The notes under the pieces were generated by a model that worked only from the letters and a program-made list of their open reading frames with translations, was not told where the DNA came from and made no database searches. This document shows, piece after piece, positions 40,710-49,004 of a DNA stretch of 64,000 nucleotides (its first letter is position 1; the number at the start of each line of letters is the position of its first letter). Source of the stretch: Haloplanus natans DSM 17983 (GTDB lineage: Archaea; Halobacteriota; Halobacteria; Halobacteriales; Haloferacaceae); the NCBI RefSeq assembly GCF_000427685.1, contig NZ_KE386573.1:2526938-2590937 (forward strand). The letters are read 5' to 3'. The position numbers and the translations under genes were made by a program.

Positions 40710-42281
40710 ATGAGTATTAACGGGGAATCCGATGAGTTCGAGAAAAGCCTCTGGCAGTCTGCCGAGGGCCTCCGTGGCCCCGTAGAGTCAGCCGAGTACA
40801 AGCACATCGTCCTCGGCCTCCTCTTCCTCAAGTACATGTCGGACGCATTCGAGGAGCGTCGAGAGGAACTGCGAGAGCTCACGCATGATGAGGACTCGAC
40901 GTACTACTGCGGTGATGACGATCAGGAGCGTAAGTTCATCCTGGAAGACATTGACGCCTACCGTGCAGAGAAAGTCTTCTACGTCCCCGAGGAGGCCCGC
41001 TGGGACACCCTCGTTGGCCGTGCTACCCACCCTGACATAGGCTCCCAGATCGACGACGCAATGAGAGCAATGGAGGACAAAAACCCGGACCGCTTAGACG
41101 GGATGCTGCCGAAGCGGTACTCACGGATCCCACAGGACACTCTCGAAGGACTTCTAAATGATTTTTCTGAACTGGACCTCGGAAACGGTCAAGATACGCA
41201 GGACGAGGACGTCTTCGGACGGGTTTATGAGTACTTCATCAAGGAGTTTGCCCGTGAGGAGGGACACCGTGGCGGAGAGTTCTACACCCCCAAGCACGTC
41301 GTCGAGTTACTCGTCGAGATTTTGGAACCGTTTGAAGGCCGTATCTTTGACCCGTTCTGCGGTTCTGGTGGGATGTTTGTCCAGAGCCACAAATTCTTAG
41401 AACGAAAGGGTGGCGACGAAGACCAGATCTCTATCTACGGTCAAGAGGTCAACGAAGCCACTTGGCGTATCTGTAAGATGAACTTGTATCTTAGAGGTAT
41501 TGATGGTAACATCCAACGCGGAGACAGTATCCGGGACGATAAGTTCGGTAATCTCAGTGCTGACAAAATAATCACGAACCCGCCGTTCAACATGAGCGAA
41601 TGGGGGAAAGAGACTGTCTCTGATGAAGATCCGCGGTTTGAGTATGGAATGCCGCCTTCCAGTAACGCGAACTTCGCCTTCATCCAGCATATGGTTTCTC
41701 ACCTTGACGAAGACGGCATGGCTGGCACAGTCATGGCGAACGGATCTATGACCGTTCAAGGTAAAGAAGGGGAAATCCGTGAAGAACTAATTAAAAACGG
41801 TGACCTCTTAGATGCCGTCATCGCACTTCCAGGTGAGTTGTTTTACACAACCTCGATTCCCGTTTGCCTCTGGATACTTAGCAAGGGAAAGGACTCCGAC
41901 AGATACCGGAACCGCGCGGAGGAAACGCTATTCATCAACGCAAAGGATCTCTATGAGTCAATTGATCGGACGCAGAACCGCTTAACTGAGGAGCACATCC
42001 AAGCTATAGCTGATACCGTACGAGCGTACCGAGGTGAAGATAGCGTAGGTGATTATGAAGACGAAACGGGATTCTGCAAGGTGGCAACGACGGAGGAGAT
42101 CGCAGATAACGACTATATAATAACTCCTGGACGGTACGTAGGAATTGAACGTGAATCGGGCAACGAAGTCCCGTACGAAGTAAAAATGGAAGAACTGTCG
42201 GCTGAGCTCCGTGAGCAGTTCCAGAGGTCGAACGCGCTTCAGGAAGAAATCGAAGCGAATATTGAGGATTTGGGGTTCTGA
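40710..42281 (+). CDS. hsdM: Type I restriction-modification methylase subunit HsdM, 523 aa
   Basis: N-terminal helical HsdM_N domain, then RGGEFYTPKHVVELLVEI, motif I IFDPFCGSGGMFV (about 212) and motif IV ITNPPFNMSEW (about 285), all typical of HsdM. Transfers methyl from SAM to the N6 of adenine in the site chosen by HsdS; two HsdM join one HsdS. Normal length. ATGA overlap with hsdS. Confidence 0.95.
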   Translation: MSINGESDEFEKSLWQSAEGLRGPVESAEYKHIVLGLLFLKYMSDAFEERREELRELTHDEDSTYYCGDDDQERKFILEDIDAYRAEKVFYVPEEARWDTLVGRATHPDIGSQIDDAMRAMEDKNPDRLDGMLPKRYSRIPQDTLEGLLNDFSELDLGNGQDTQDEDVFGRVYEYFIKEFAREEGHRGGEFYTPKHVVELLVEILEPFEGRIFDPFCGSGGMFVQSHKFLERKGGDEDQISIYGQEVNEATWRICKMNLYLRGIDGNIQRGDSIRDDKFGNLSADKIITNPPFNMSEWGKETVSDEDPRFEYGMPPSSNANFAFIQHMVSHLDEDGMAGTVMANGSMTVQGKEGEIREELIKNGDLLDAVIALPGELFYTTSIPVCLWILSKGKDSDRYRNRAEETLFINAKDLYESIDRTQNRLTEEHIQAIADTVRAYRGEDSVGDYEDETGFCKVATTEEIADNDYIITPGRYVGIERESGNEVPYEVKMEELSAELREQFQRSNALQEEIEANIEDLGF

Positions 42282-43525
42282 TGACTGAGAAAGATTTGGA
42301 AACTCTCGTTGACGAAGCAGAATCAGCCGAGGTGAGCGACATATATGAACCAGGAAATGAGCGTTGGGAGATGCGGCCTCTCTCCGAGCTGATTGAGCCT
42401 GTACTCGGTAAGACACCTAAACGAAGTGAAGACCAGTATTGGGGCGGTGATATACAGTGGGCTAGCGCCAAAGATATCTCACAGTCTAAAACAAGACATA
42501 TCTACGATACTGAGGAAAATATGACCGAAGCTGGTAAGGAGGCCAGTAACGCGAAAATCCTTCCTGATGGAACTGTCGTTGTCATCGCTCGAGGGGCGAC
42601 CATGGGCCGGGTTGCGCAACTTGGGAAACCTATGGCTTTCAATCAGACCTGCTACGCTCTGGACACTAACGAACAACTATTGGATGACTATCTGTATTAC
42701 GCTTGGCAGTATGTATTCGGGCAGGTCCAAGCGGTATCTTACGGTACAGTCTTTGACACCATTACGATGAAATCGTTCAAAGATATCGAGGTTCCAGTAC
42801 CTTCTGTTCCGGTCCAGCGGGAAATTGCTAAGGTGTTGTCTGCCCTTGACGATAAAGTTGAGATGAATAGAGCGGTTGGTAGTACTGTAGAAAATATGAT
42901 AGAGGTAGTCTATCAGTCTATTTCTGAAACTGCGAACTCTTCACGAGTAGAGTTTAGTGAGATTTGTGACACAACAGGAGGCGGAACGCCAGACACAGAT
43001 AACTTGGAGTATTGGGAAGGTGAGGTCAAATGGCTCACGCCCAAAGAAGTGACAGGACTGGATACAAGTGTTGTCTACGATACCGAGAGAAAACTCACCG
43101 AAGATGGGTTAGCCAACACATCTGCAAAAGTGATGCCAAAAGATTCCACTTTATTATACAGTCGAGGTAAGAATGTTGGAGAAGTGGTTATTAATAAAGA
43201 GCCTATGGCGACAAATCAGGGATTTATATGTATGAATCCGGATGAATCGATTGTCCCTGAAGTATTATTAGAACTGGTTAAGGGTCATCGAAAGGAGATT
43301 GAGCAGTTAGCAACTGGTAGCACTTACCCAGAAATAAGTCAGCGGGACCTCAATCAAATCGAGATACCGCTCCCGGAAAAAAAGGCCCAAGAAAACTTTG
43401 CTAAAGTGGCGTCCCCAGGATATGACTACATATATTCACTGTTGATTGAGTGCGACCTGCTCGAAGAAATCCGAGATACCTTGTTGCCAAAATTGTTATC
43501 GGGCCAAGTACGGGTCGATGAATAA
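42281..43525 (+). CDS. hsdS: Type I specificity subunit HsdS, 414 aa
   Basis: Two target-recognition domains, each followed by a conserved helix: first IPVPSVPVQREIAKVLSALD-like end near residue 185, second QIEIPLPEKKAQENFAKVAS near 365. Each reads one half of a split DNA site. The second half is more AT-rich than the first (around 43130-43260), as expected from domain exchange between strains. Confidence 0.92.
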   Translation: MTEKDLETLVDEAESAEVSDIYEPGNERWEMRPLSELIEPVLGKTPKRSEDQYWGGDIQWASAKDISQSKTRHIYDTEENMTEAGKEASNAKILPDGTVVVIARGATMGRVAQLGKPMAFNQTCYALDTNEQLLDDYLYYAWQYVFGQVQAVSYGTVFDTITMKSFKDIEVPVPSVPVQREIAKVLSALDDKVEMNRAVGSTVENMIEVVYQSISETANSSRVEFSEICDTTGGGTPDTDNLEYWEGEVKWLTPKEVTGLDTSVVYDTERKLTEDGLANTSAKVMPKDSTLLYSRGKNVGEVVINKEPMATNQGFICMNPDESIVPEVLLELVKGHRKEIEQLATGSTYPEISQRDLNQIEIPLPEKKAQENFAKVASPGYDYIYSLLIECDLLEEIRDTLLPKLLSGQVRVDE

Positions 43526-43557
43526 AGCACAAGTCGTTCTGTTGAGGGGTTATAATA

Positions 43558-46530
43558 ATGGGTCTTGACGAACTCCAACTGGCCGAAAAACCGGCTATAG
43601 ATCTTCTCCAAGATATTGGCTACGAGTACGCCTCTCCAGCGGACTTGGCGGAAGAGCGGACCTCTACCTCTGATGTCGTCCTTCTGGAACGTCTTGAAGA
43701 AAATCTCCGAAGAATCAACCCTGACATTCCCCGAAGAGGGTTGGAAGAGGCAGTCACTCAGCTCACCAGTACACAGTCCCCGAACCTACTGGAAGACAAC
43801 CAGCGGCTTCACAAGCAATTGGTAGACGGCGTCCAGGTAGAGTACGAGCAAAATGGAGAGCAAGTCGGGCGGTTCGTCAACCCGATAGACTTTGACAACC
43901 CGGAAACCAACGACTGGCTGATCACCACGCAGTTCACCGTTCAACTCGGTGAGAATCCTCGTCGCCGGCCCGACATGGTTGTCTTCATCAACGGGCTGCC
44001 TATTGGCGTCTTAGAGTTCAAGAACCCGACCGACCCGAAAGCTACCCTGGAAAACGCCTACGACCAAGTCAACAACCGGTACTGGAACGATATCCCCAAT
44101 CTCCTGCGGTACAACGAAGTCATCGGCCTGATGTCGATGAACGAGGCGTTGGTCGGAGGCCTCAAAGCAGGCTGGGAATGGTACAGACCGTGGCGGTACA
44201 TTGAGGAGGAAGGTGACAACCCGGATTACTCCGAGGAAGAAGTCCTACTTCGTGGCGTATTCGGGAAAGAACGTCTTCTAGATCTGATCGAGAACTTCGT
44301 TGTCTTCAGCAAGAAGGACGGCCAGCTGGCGAAGATCCTTGCCGGGTACCATCAGTTCTACGGAGTCCGTGAAGCCGTTGAAAGCGCGAAAGAGACGATG
44401 GGCAGTGAACTCGGCAGGGCAGGAGTCTACTGGCACACACAGGGATCCGGAAAATCCCTGTCAATGGTGTATTTTGTCCGGAAGATCCGCCGTAGCGAGG
44501 ATTTCGGAAACCCGACCTTCGTAATCGTAACCGACCGGAACGATCTGGATGAGCAGATAGTTCACACGTTCAGCGATGCCGGTTACAACGTGGACTGGGC
44601 GGACAGCATCGAAGATCTTCGAGACCAGTTAGACCGGAAAGCAGGTGGCCTGGTATTCACCACTATCCAGAAGTTCCAGACCAAGGACGACGAACGGGAT
44701 TATCCCGTGGTAAACGAGCGCGATGACATCATCGTCATGGCTGACGAAGCCCACCGGTCACAGACAGAGCAGCTTGGTTTGAATCTGCGCCAAGCACTTC
44801 CGAACGCTTCGTTCCTCGGATTCACCGCTACCCCGATCCACGAAGGCGACAAAGCTACCCGAACCACCTTCGGAAATCACGTCAGTGAATATACTATCGA
44901 CCGGTCGGAACAGGACGGATCTACCGTCCCGATCTACTACGAGTCGCGTTTCGCAAAGCTCCAGCTCAACAAAGATGCAATCAGCGAGTCAGTTCGAGAA
45001 CTACTGGACTCAGGGTCAGAGGACTTGGAAGATGAGCTTGTTGAGAAGTGGACGAACCTTCGCAGAATCATCGAGAACGCTGACGACCGATTAGAGCGCC
45101 TCTCCGAAGACATCGTCGAGCACTACAACAACCGGGAAATCGAGGGAAAGGCGATGGTTGTCGCCATCAGCCGGAAAGCCGCAGTAAAATACAAGCGGTA
45201 CATCGAGGAGCAGCCGGAGGCTCCGGAGGTCGAAGTCGTAATCTCTGAACCTGAAGAATACCTTGATGATCCGCCGCCAGAAGGCGAACTGAAACGCCGG
45301 TTCAAAAACCCGGACGACTCACTGAAAATCGTCGTAGTCTGCGATAAGTGGACCACCGGGTTCGACTGCCCTCCACTCCACACCCTGTACATCGACCGTC
45401 CGATGAAGAACCACAACCTGCTGCAGACAATCGGACGGGTCAACCGGGTCTACAAAGACAAGCCCGGTGGCTTGGTGGTCGACTACATCGGTATCGCCGA
45501 GGACCTGCGCCGAGCCTTGGACAAGTACACGGCAGATATCCAAGATACCGCAATGGTGGATGTCGAAACTGCCGTGGACGTAATGGAACAGAAGCACCAC
45601 CAAGTCTCCCAGTATCTCTCGAACGTCGACTACGAAGGCTGGCAGGACCTCAGTGAGGTAAAATTGACTCGGCTGATTCACCGTGCGGAGAGCGAAGTGA
45701 TCGAGACCGAAGAGAAGCAAGAGAACTTCATGCAGGCTGTCGCTGAATTGAGGCGTGCTTTCGCCCTCGTCACCCCGCACGAAGCTGCTAACAAAGTCCG
45801 GTCCGACCTCCTATTCTTTGAATCGGTGAGAGACAGCCTCCGGTCGCTTGAAGCGGAAGGCAGCCGCCGAGATGAGAATATGGACTCAGCGATGAAGAAG
45901 CTGATTGCGGAAGGCGTCACTGCAGACGATGTCGTCTCTGTGGCGGGCTTTGACAAGTGGAAATCTGAGGAGCCGATTGTCAGCGAAGATTTCCTATCCG
46001 ATGTTGACCGGGTCGAAGAGCCTGAACTCCAAGCTAAAATGCTTGAGTCGCTGTTGAAGAACGAGATTTCGACTCGGAAGCAACAGAACTTGGCAAAGTA
46101 CGAATCCTTCGAAGAAGAACTGGAGGATACCCTTAATGAGTACAACAACCAGTTCCTGACGACTGACGAGGTTATCGAGGAACTGCGGAATTACGCGGAT
46201 GAACTGCAGCAAGAAGACCGGCGGAAAGAACGCCTCGGATTGACTGAGGAGGAACTTGCTTTCTACGACGCCATCAGCTCCAACACAGAATCCGAAATAC
46301 CGGAGGAAAAGCTCAGTGAAATCGCTGAAGAGCTGTGCGAGATGCTGAAGGAGAACGTCAATATTGACTGGACCAACCGGAAAGCCATGAGATCGAAACT
46401 GAAAATCCGGGTGAAAGGTCTGCTCCGGAAGAACGGATTTTCCCACGAGGACTACGACCCACTCGTAGATCCTATCGTCCATCAGGCTGAGGCTCTGTAC
46501 GGTGATGTCACTGGCGAAGCCGGTTCATGA
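43558..46530 (+). CDS. hsdR: Type I restriction subunit HsdR, 990 aa
   Basis: N-terminal PD-(D/E)XK nuclease (RRPDMVVFINGLPIGVLEFK, about 135-155), then SF2 translocase with Walker A GSGKSLSMVYF (about 302), DEAH box VMADEAHRSQ (about 398), FTATP motif III and C-terminal motifs through IGRVNRVYKDKPGG (about 630). Cuts unmethylated DNA after ATP-driven translocation. Full length. TTATAATA precedes the ATG, so it may have its own promoter. Its 3' end overlaps TBP copy 2 by six bases. Confidence 0.95.
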   Translation: MGLDELQLAEKPAIDLLQDIGYEYASPADLAEERTSTSDVVLLERLEENLRRINPDIPRRGLEEAVTQLTSTQSPNLLEDNQRLHKQLVDGVQVEYEQNGEQVGRFVNPIDFDNPETNDWLITTQFTVQLGENPRRRPDMVVFINGLPIGVLEFKNPTDPKATLENAYDQVNNRYWNDIPNLLRYNEVIGLMSMNEALVGGLKAGWEWYRPWRYIEEEGDNPDYSEEEVLLRGVFGKERLLDLIENFVVFSKKDGQLAKILAGYHQFYGVREAVESAKETMGSELGRAGVYWHTQGSGKSLSMVYFVRKIRRSEDFGNPTFVIVTDRNDLDEQIVHTFSDAGYNVDWADSIEDLRDQLDRKAGGLVFTTIQKFQTKDDERDYPVVNERDDIIVMADEAHRSQTEQLGLNLRQALPNASFLGFTATPIHEGDKATRTTFGNHVSEYTIDRSEQDGSTVPIYYESRFAKLQLNKDAISESVRELLDSGSEDLEDELVEKWTNLRRIIENADDRLERLSEDIVEHYNNREIEGKAMVVAISRKAAVKYKRYIEEQPEAPEVEVVISEPEEYLDDPPPEGELKRRFKNPDDSLKIVVVCDKWTTGFDCPPLHTLYIDRPMKNHNLLQTIGRVNRVYKDKPGGLVVDYIGIAEDLRRALDKYTADIQDTAMVDVETAVDVMEQKHHQVSQYLSNVDYEGWQDLSEVKLTRLIHRAESEVIETEEKQENFMQAVAELRRAFALVTPHEAANKVRSDLLFFESVRDSLRSLEAEGSRRDENMDSAMKKLIAEGVTADDVVSVAGFDKWKSEEPIVSEDFLSDVDRVEEPELQAKMLESLLKNEISTRKQQNLAKYESFEEELEDTLNEYNNQFLTTDEVIEELRNYADELQQEDRRKERLGLTEEELAFYDAISSNTESEIPEEKLSEIAEELCEMLKENVNIDWTNRKAMRSKLKIRVKGLLRKNGFSHEDYDPLVDPIVHQAEALYGDVTGEAGS

Positions 46531-47076
46531 ACCAGGTAGATTCAATTCACTAAGCTCTTCCTTCAAGTATTCTACACCTGCTTGAGCCTGACCTCGCTTC
46601 TCCGCACCTCCGATAATCACTTTTCCACTTGCAAAGAGTAGCATAGTAATCTGATGTCCTTCAGGCCGGAAAACTAGGCCAGGGAACTGCTCAGGCTCGT
46701 ATTCGATATGGTCCAATCCGAGCGCAACTGCCAGTGTCTCCAAATCAAGTTCTTGCCCGAGGTCCTCCATACAGACCAGCGTGGAGAGTTCAAACTGGAG
46801 GTCCGGAGATTCCACTCCAATATCAGCCAGGTGTTCTCGGAACTCATCCAACGCACTCTGCAGTGAGTCCTCACTCTCCGCCCCTCGTATCTGAAAAGAT
46901 CCTGTCCGATAAACGGTGTATGCAGGCCCGTTTTCTTTTAGCCGGATTGTGACCATACTAGATGACTGAAAGTTCGCATCAACATTATCCAGCTGATCCT
47001 CGAGTTCGTCGACGAGAGCCTCTAAGTCGATTTCTCGACCGAGAGTTCCGGTCCCCATTGTGCTTACGACCTGCAT
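46525..47076 (-). CDS. tbp: TATA-binding protein, 183 aa (copy 2)
   Basis: Same two-repeat saddle as copy 1; EPEQFPGLVFRPEGHQITML then FASGKVIIGGAEK in repeat 2. It differs from copy 1 at many positions, so the pair is not a recent duplicate. It faces HsdR convergently, closing the island opposite copy 1. Two TBPs allow distinct promoter sets to be read. Confidence 0.92.
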   Translation of the reverse strand: MQVVSTMGTGTLGREIDLEALVDELEDQLDNVDANFQSSSMVTIRLKENGPAYTVYRTGSFQIRGAESEDSLQSALDEFREHLADIGVESPDLQFELSTLVCMEDLGQELDLETLAVALGLDHIEYEPEQFPGLVFRPEGHQITMLLFASGKVIIGGAEKRGQAQAGVEYLKEELSELNLPGS

Positions 47077-47211
47077 TATTCAGCTGTTAGTGCCTGATAA
47101 TCCGTCACGGTGTTTAAATCCGTAGTACTGGGCATTCCCCCGCTCATTCCCTTTTGCTGGAAGAGATAGGCAGTCGCCAGTATTTCATTAGATAGGCTAT
47201 TTTACTGCTGT

Positions 47212-47436
47212 ATGTTCGTGGTGGAGATCAAGACCTCAGCTATCGAACCAGGGGGGAAGTTATTCAAGCAGATTTACACCGAGAACCGTTCCAGAAGACG
47301 GGAGTTCGATTCTGAGAGTGAGGCAGATAACTGGGCAGATGGACTTGATGCGGTCAGCAGCAGGAAAATCTATTTACAGTCTTCGAATGATTTAGACGAT
47401 CCTGAGTTAGATGCATATCTAATCGGTCAGGAATGA
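47212..47436 (+). CDS. Small alpha/beta protein, 74 aa
   Basis: ATG after an AT-rich TATA-like stretch (GGCTATTTTAC). Reads FVVEIKTSAIEPGGKLFKQI then RSRRREFDSESEADNWADGL, suggesting a YegP/DUF1508-like small fold, but the fit is loose. Confidence 0.5.
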   Translation: MFVVEIKTSAIEPGGKLFKQIYTENRSRRREFDSESEADNWADGLDAVSSRKIYLQSSNDLDDPELDAYLIGQE

Positions 47437-47539
47437 TTCTCAAGTACGACTCTGTTAGGTGTACGTCGGGCTTTTCAATGGGATGTGGCTCTCGTAGTGT
47501 GATCGTTTCCAAGCTCTACTTTCACTGTGGTTGGGTGAG

Positions 47540-47626
47540 GTATATGGGTGTGCCAGTCATCAGGCTTTGTTAGAGGGCGATTCCCCCTTGCCCTCAAAGT
47601 GTCACACACATCCCCCCTGGTTTACA
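47540..47626 (+). ncRNA. Structured RNA or leader, about 85 bases
   Basis: Between two genes, GGGTGTG (about 47545) can pair with CACACATCCC (about 47614) with one bulge, enclosing GAGGGC ... GCCCTC (47574-47600 region), giving a closed stem with an inner hairpin. It lies directly before a zinc-ribbon gene, so it could be a regulatory leader or a small RNA. Short frames through it look non-coding. Confidence 0.4.
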
Positions 47627-47638
47627 GGGAGGCTAACC

Positions 47639-47794
47639 ATGGCTGCTCAGAAATCATCTCGCCTCGGATTCTGCCCATTATGCAACGAGGAGATACTTCC
47701 CCGCCACACCCTCATCAGGTACGAAACCGGGGAAGGAGAGCAAGAAGCCTGGACAGAATGCCCCAACTGCAGCGAAGTCGTCCACCCACAGTGA
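47639..47794 (+). CDS. Zinc-ribbon protein, 51 aa
   Basis: ATG 47639 after the structured stretch. CPLC near residue 12 and CPNC near residue 41 form a zinc ribbon. Overlaps the next zinc ribbon by four bases (GTGA). Confidence 0.6.
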   Translation: MAAQKSSRLGFCPLCNEEILPRHTLIRYETGEGEQEAWTECPNCSEVVHPQ

Positions 47795-47943
47795 GCCTCT
47801 CTTTACTGGAAGAAGTGAAGCGGGTTCTGAGGCCTTCAAACAACGATTTATTCGAGTGCCGGCGCTGCGGCAAAACCCTTGAACAAGACACTGAGAAGTG
47901 CCCTGAATGCGGATGCGGAGAAATCGTCCAGTACAAATTCTAG
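47791..47943 (+). CDS. Zinc-ribbon protein, 50 aa
   Basis: GTG overlapping the previous stop. CRRC near residue 23 and CPECGCGE near residue 37; a compact zinc ribbon coupled to the one before it. Confidence 0.6.
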   Translation: MSLSLLEEVKRVLRPSNNDLFECRRCGKTLEQDTEKCPECGCGEIVQYKF

Positions 47944-48008
47944 ACGAGGCCCTCCCAGTGTTTCAAAAATACTCGAATACTATTTCTAAACTATAAGGTG
48001 AAACCGGT

Positions 48009-48323
48009 ATTACAGACGTAGAGTTCACAGACCACGCTTTCGAGAGAGTTGACGGCAGTGAGAAATCCAGATGCAAACTCCCCGAATCCATCATAGAGAA
48101 ATGGGTTCACAGAAGAAAGGGCAACCAGTTCTACGACAGGGAAGAAGACACGCTCCTGTTCATACATCAGAAAACGGTAGTCGTCACAGATTATGAGCCG
48201 GAGGATGATATCTGGCTTATTGTAACGGTGTACCGCAGTCAAAGCCCTGGCAAGGCAGGTCTTGAACGTTACTCGAAAGTTGACCCAGAGGACTTCAAAG
48301 AGTCTCGCAGGAAAAACCAGTAA
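48009..48323 (+). CDS. DUF4258/RelE-like toxin-type protein, 104 aa, apparent ATT start
   Basis: FTDHAFERVDGS then LPESIIEKWVHRRKG and TVVVTDYE ... LIVTVYRS follow the pattern of DUF4258 and related small toxins (H-A-x-E-R, later strand pair). No canonical start exists before the motif; ATT 48009 follows AAGGTGAAACCGGT. No antitoxin is obvious next to it. Toxin activity is inference from pattern only. Confidence 0.55.
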   Translation: MTDVEFTDHAFERVDGSEKSRCKLPESIIEKWVHRRKGNQFYDREEDTLLFIHQKTVVVTDYEPEDDIWLIVTVYRSQSPGKAGLERYSKVDPEDFKESRRKNQ

Positions 48324-48366
48324 CCGGACCTCGTGTTTTAAAAATAGTAGAAGGTGAATAGGTGTT

Positions 48367-48600
48367 ATGCTGGAAGGAGTATTGGAGAACGAATGGACGG
48401 CCCTCTTCATCTTCGAGGCCTTCGTGACATTCGCTGTCTTCGGAGCCTACCTCGCCGTTTTCTGGGGGCTTGGTGAAATACCGCAGCTGCAGTTCAGCTT
48501 GGAATCCTTCCTCAACCAGTACGGAGTCATATTCTTCCTCGCCTTGATAATCGTCCGTACCGGGAACAGAGTTCTAAACACTGCGATGCAGGGAATGTAG
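48367..48600 (+). CDS. Two-helix membrane protein, 77 aa
   Basis: ATG after AAGGTGAATAGGTGTT, a version of the leader found at 15743 and 17222. Hydrophobic segments at about residues 12-32 and 50-66. Confidence 0.6.
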   Translation: MLEGVLENEWTALFIFEAFVTFAVFGAYLAVFWGLGEIPQLQFSLESFLNQYGVIFFLALIIVRTGNRVLNTAMQGM

Positions 48601-48675
48601 ATGGGAAAACTGGTGAGCCTGGTCCTGGTCTTGGCGTTACTTTCTCTATATCCACATGATGACGTCAGGCCTTGA
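48601..48675 (+). CDS. Possible hydrophobic peptide, 24 aa
   Basis: ATG immediately after the previous TAG. One membrane-length hydrophobic run and a charged end. Overlaps the following small frame. Short, so uncertain. Confidence 0.3.
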   Translation: MGKLVSLVLVLALLSLYPHDDVRP

Positions 48676-48832
48676 GTTCGATGGTTTCTGCAGTGATCCG
48701 GATTCTCGTAACAAGGTCGGTGATGTCAACGGTGTTTCTGATTCGATCGGGGATCTGCATCGAGGCCACCTCAACAGTCGAGAAACAGTTCTTCGGCGTG
48801 GTGTGGCTGCCGGTGTACAAATGGGGTGTTGA
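48656..48832 (+). CDS. Hypothetical protein, 58 aa
   Basis: ATG 48656 (or 48659) to TGA 48830. Polar Asp/Ser-rich sequence ending with a glycine/valine stretch and Cys; better codon pattern than the other two frames here. Overlaps the next miniprotein as TTGA. Confidence 0.4.
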   Translation: MMTSGLEFDGFCSDPDSRNKVGDVNGVSDSIGDLHRGHLNSRETVLRRGVAAGVQMGC

Positions 48833-48909
48833 ATGTCGGTGTCTGGAACTACGGTTTCTTTTTCACCTTGGCTGCACTGTTCTGGATTCTACGGAAGATC
48901 TTCTGGTAG
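48829..48909 (+). CDS. Membrane miniprotein, 26 aa
   Basis: TTG overlapping the previous stop. The product is one aromatic membrane helix (NYGFFFTLAALFWILRK) with a basic end. Its position in the coupled run supports it, length does not. Confidence 0.35.
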   Translation: MNVGVWNYGFFFTLAALFWILRKIFW

Positions 48910-49004
48910 TAGGAAAGCGGCGGTCTCAGGTTTTCTCTGCAACGTGGTACTGCATAACCTACTTGCAACTGGGATATCACAACTTCGCTGTGACAGAGAA
49001 CTCG

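Noticed and set aside
47531-47640. Extension of the zinc-ribbon gene at 47639 upstream to 47531, or the overlapping frame from 47548
   Set aside because: The extra codons lie in the structured stretch and give an unconvincing sequence; ATG 47639 gives a compact zinc ribbon.
48672-49004. Upstream extension of the Tat lipoprotein to 48672
   Set aside because: It would bury the twin-arginine signal 118 residues inside the protein; other frames in this stretch fit small coupled genes better.
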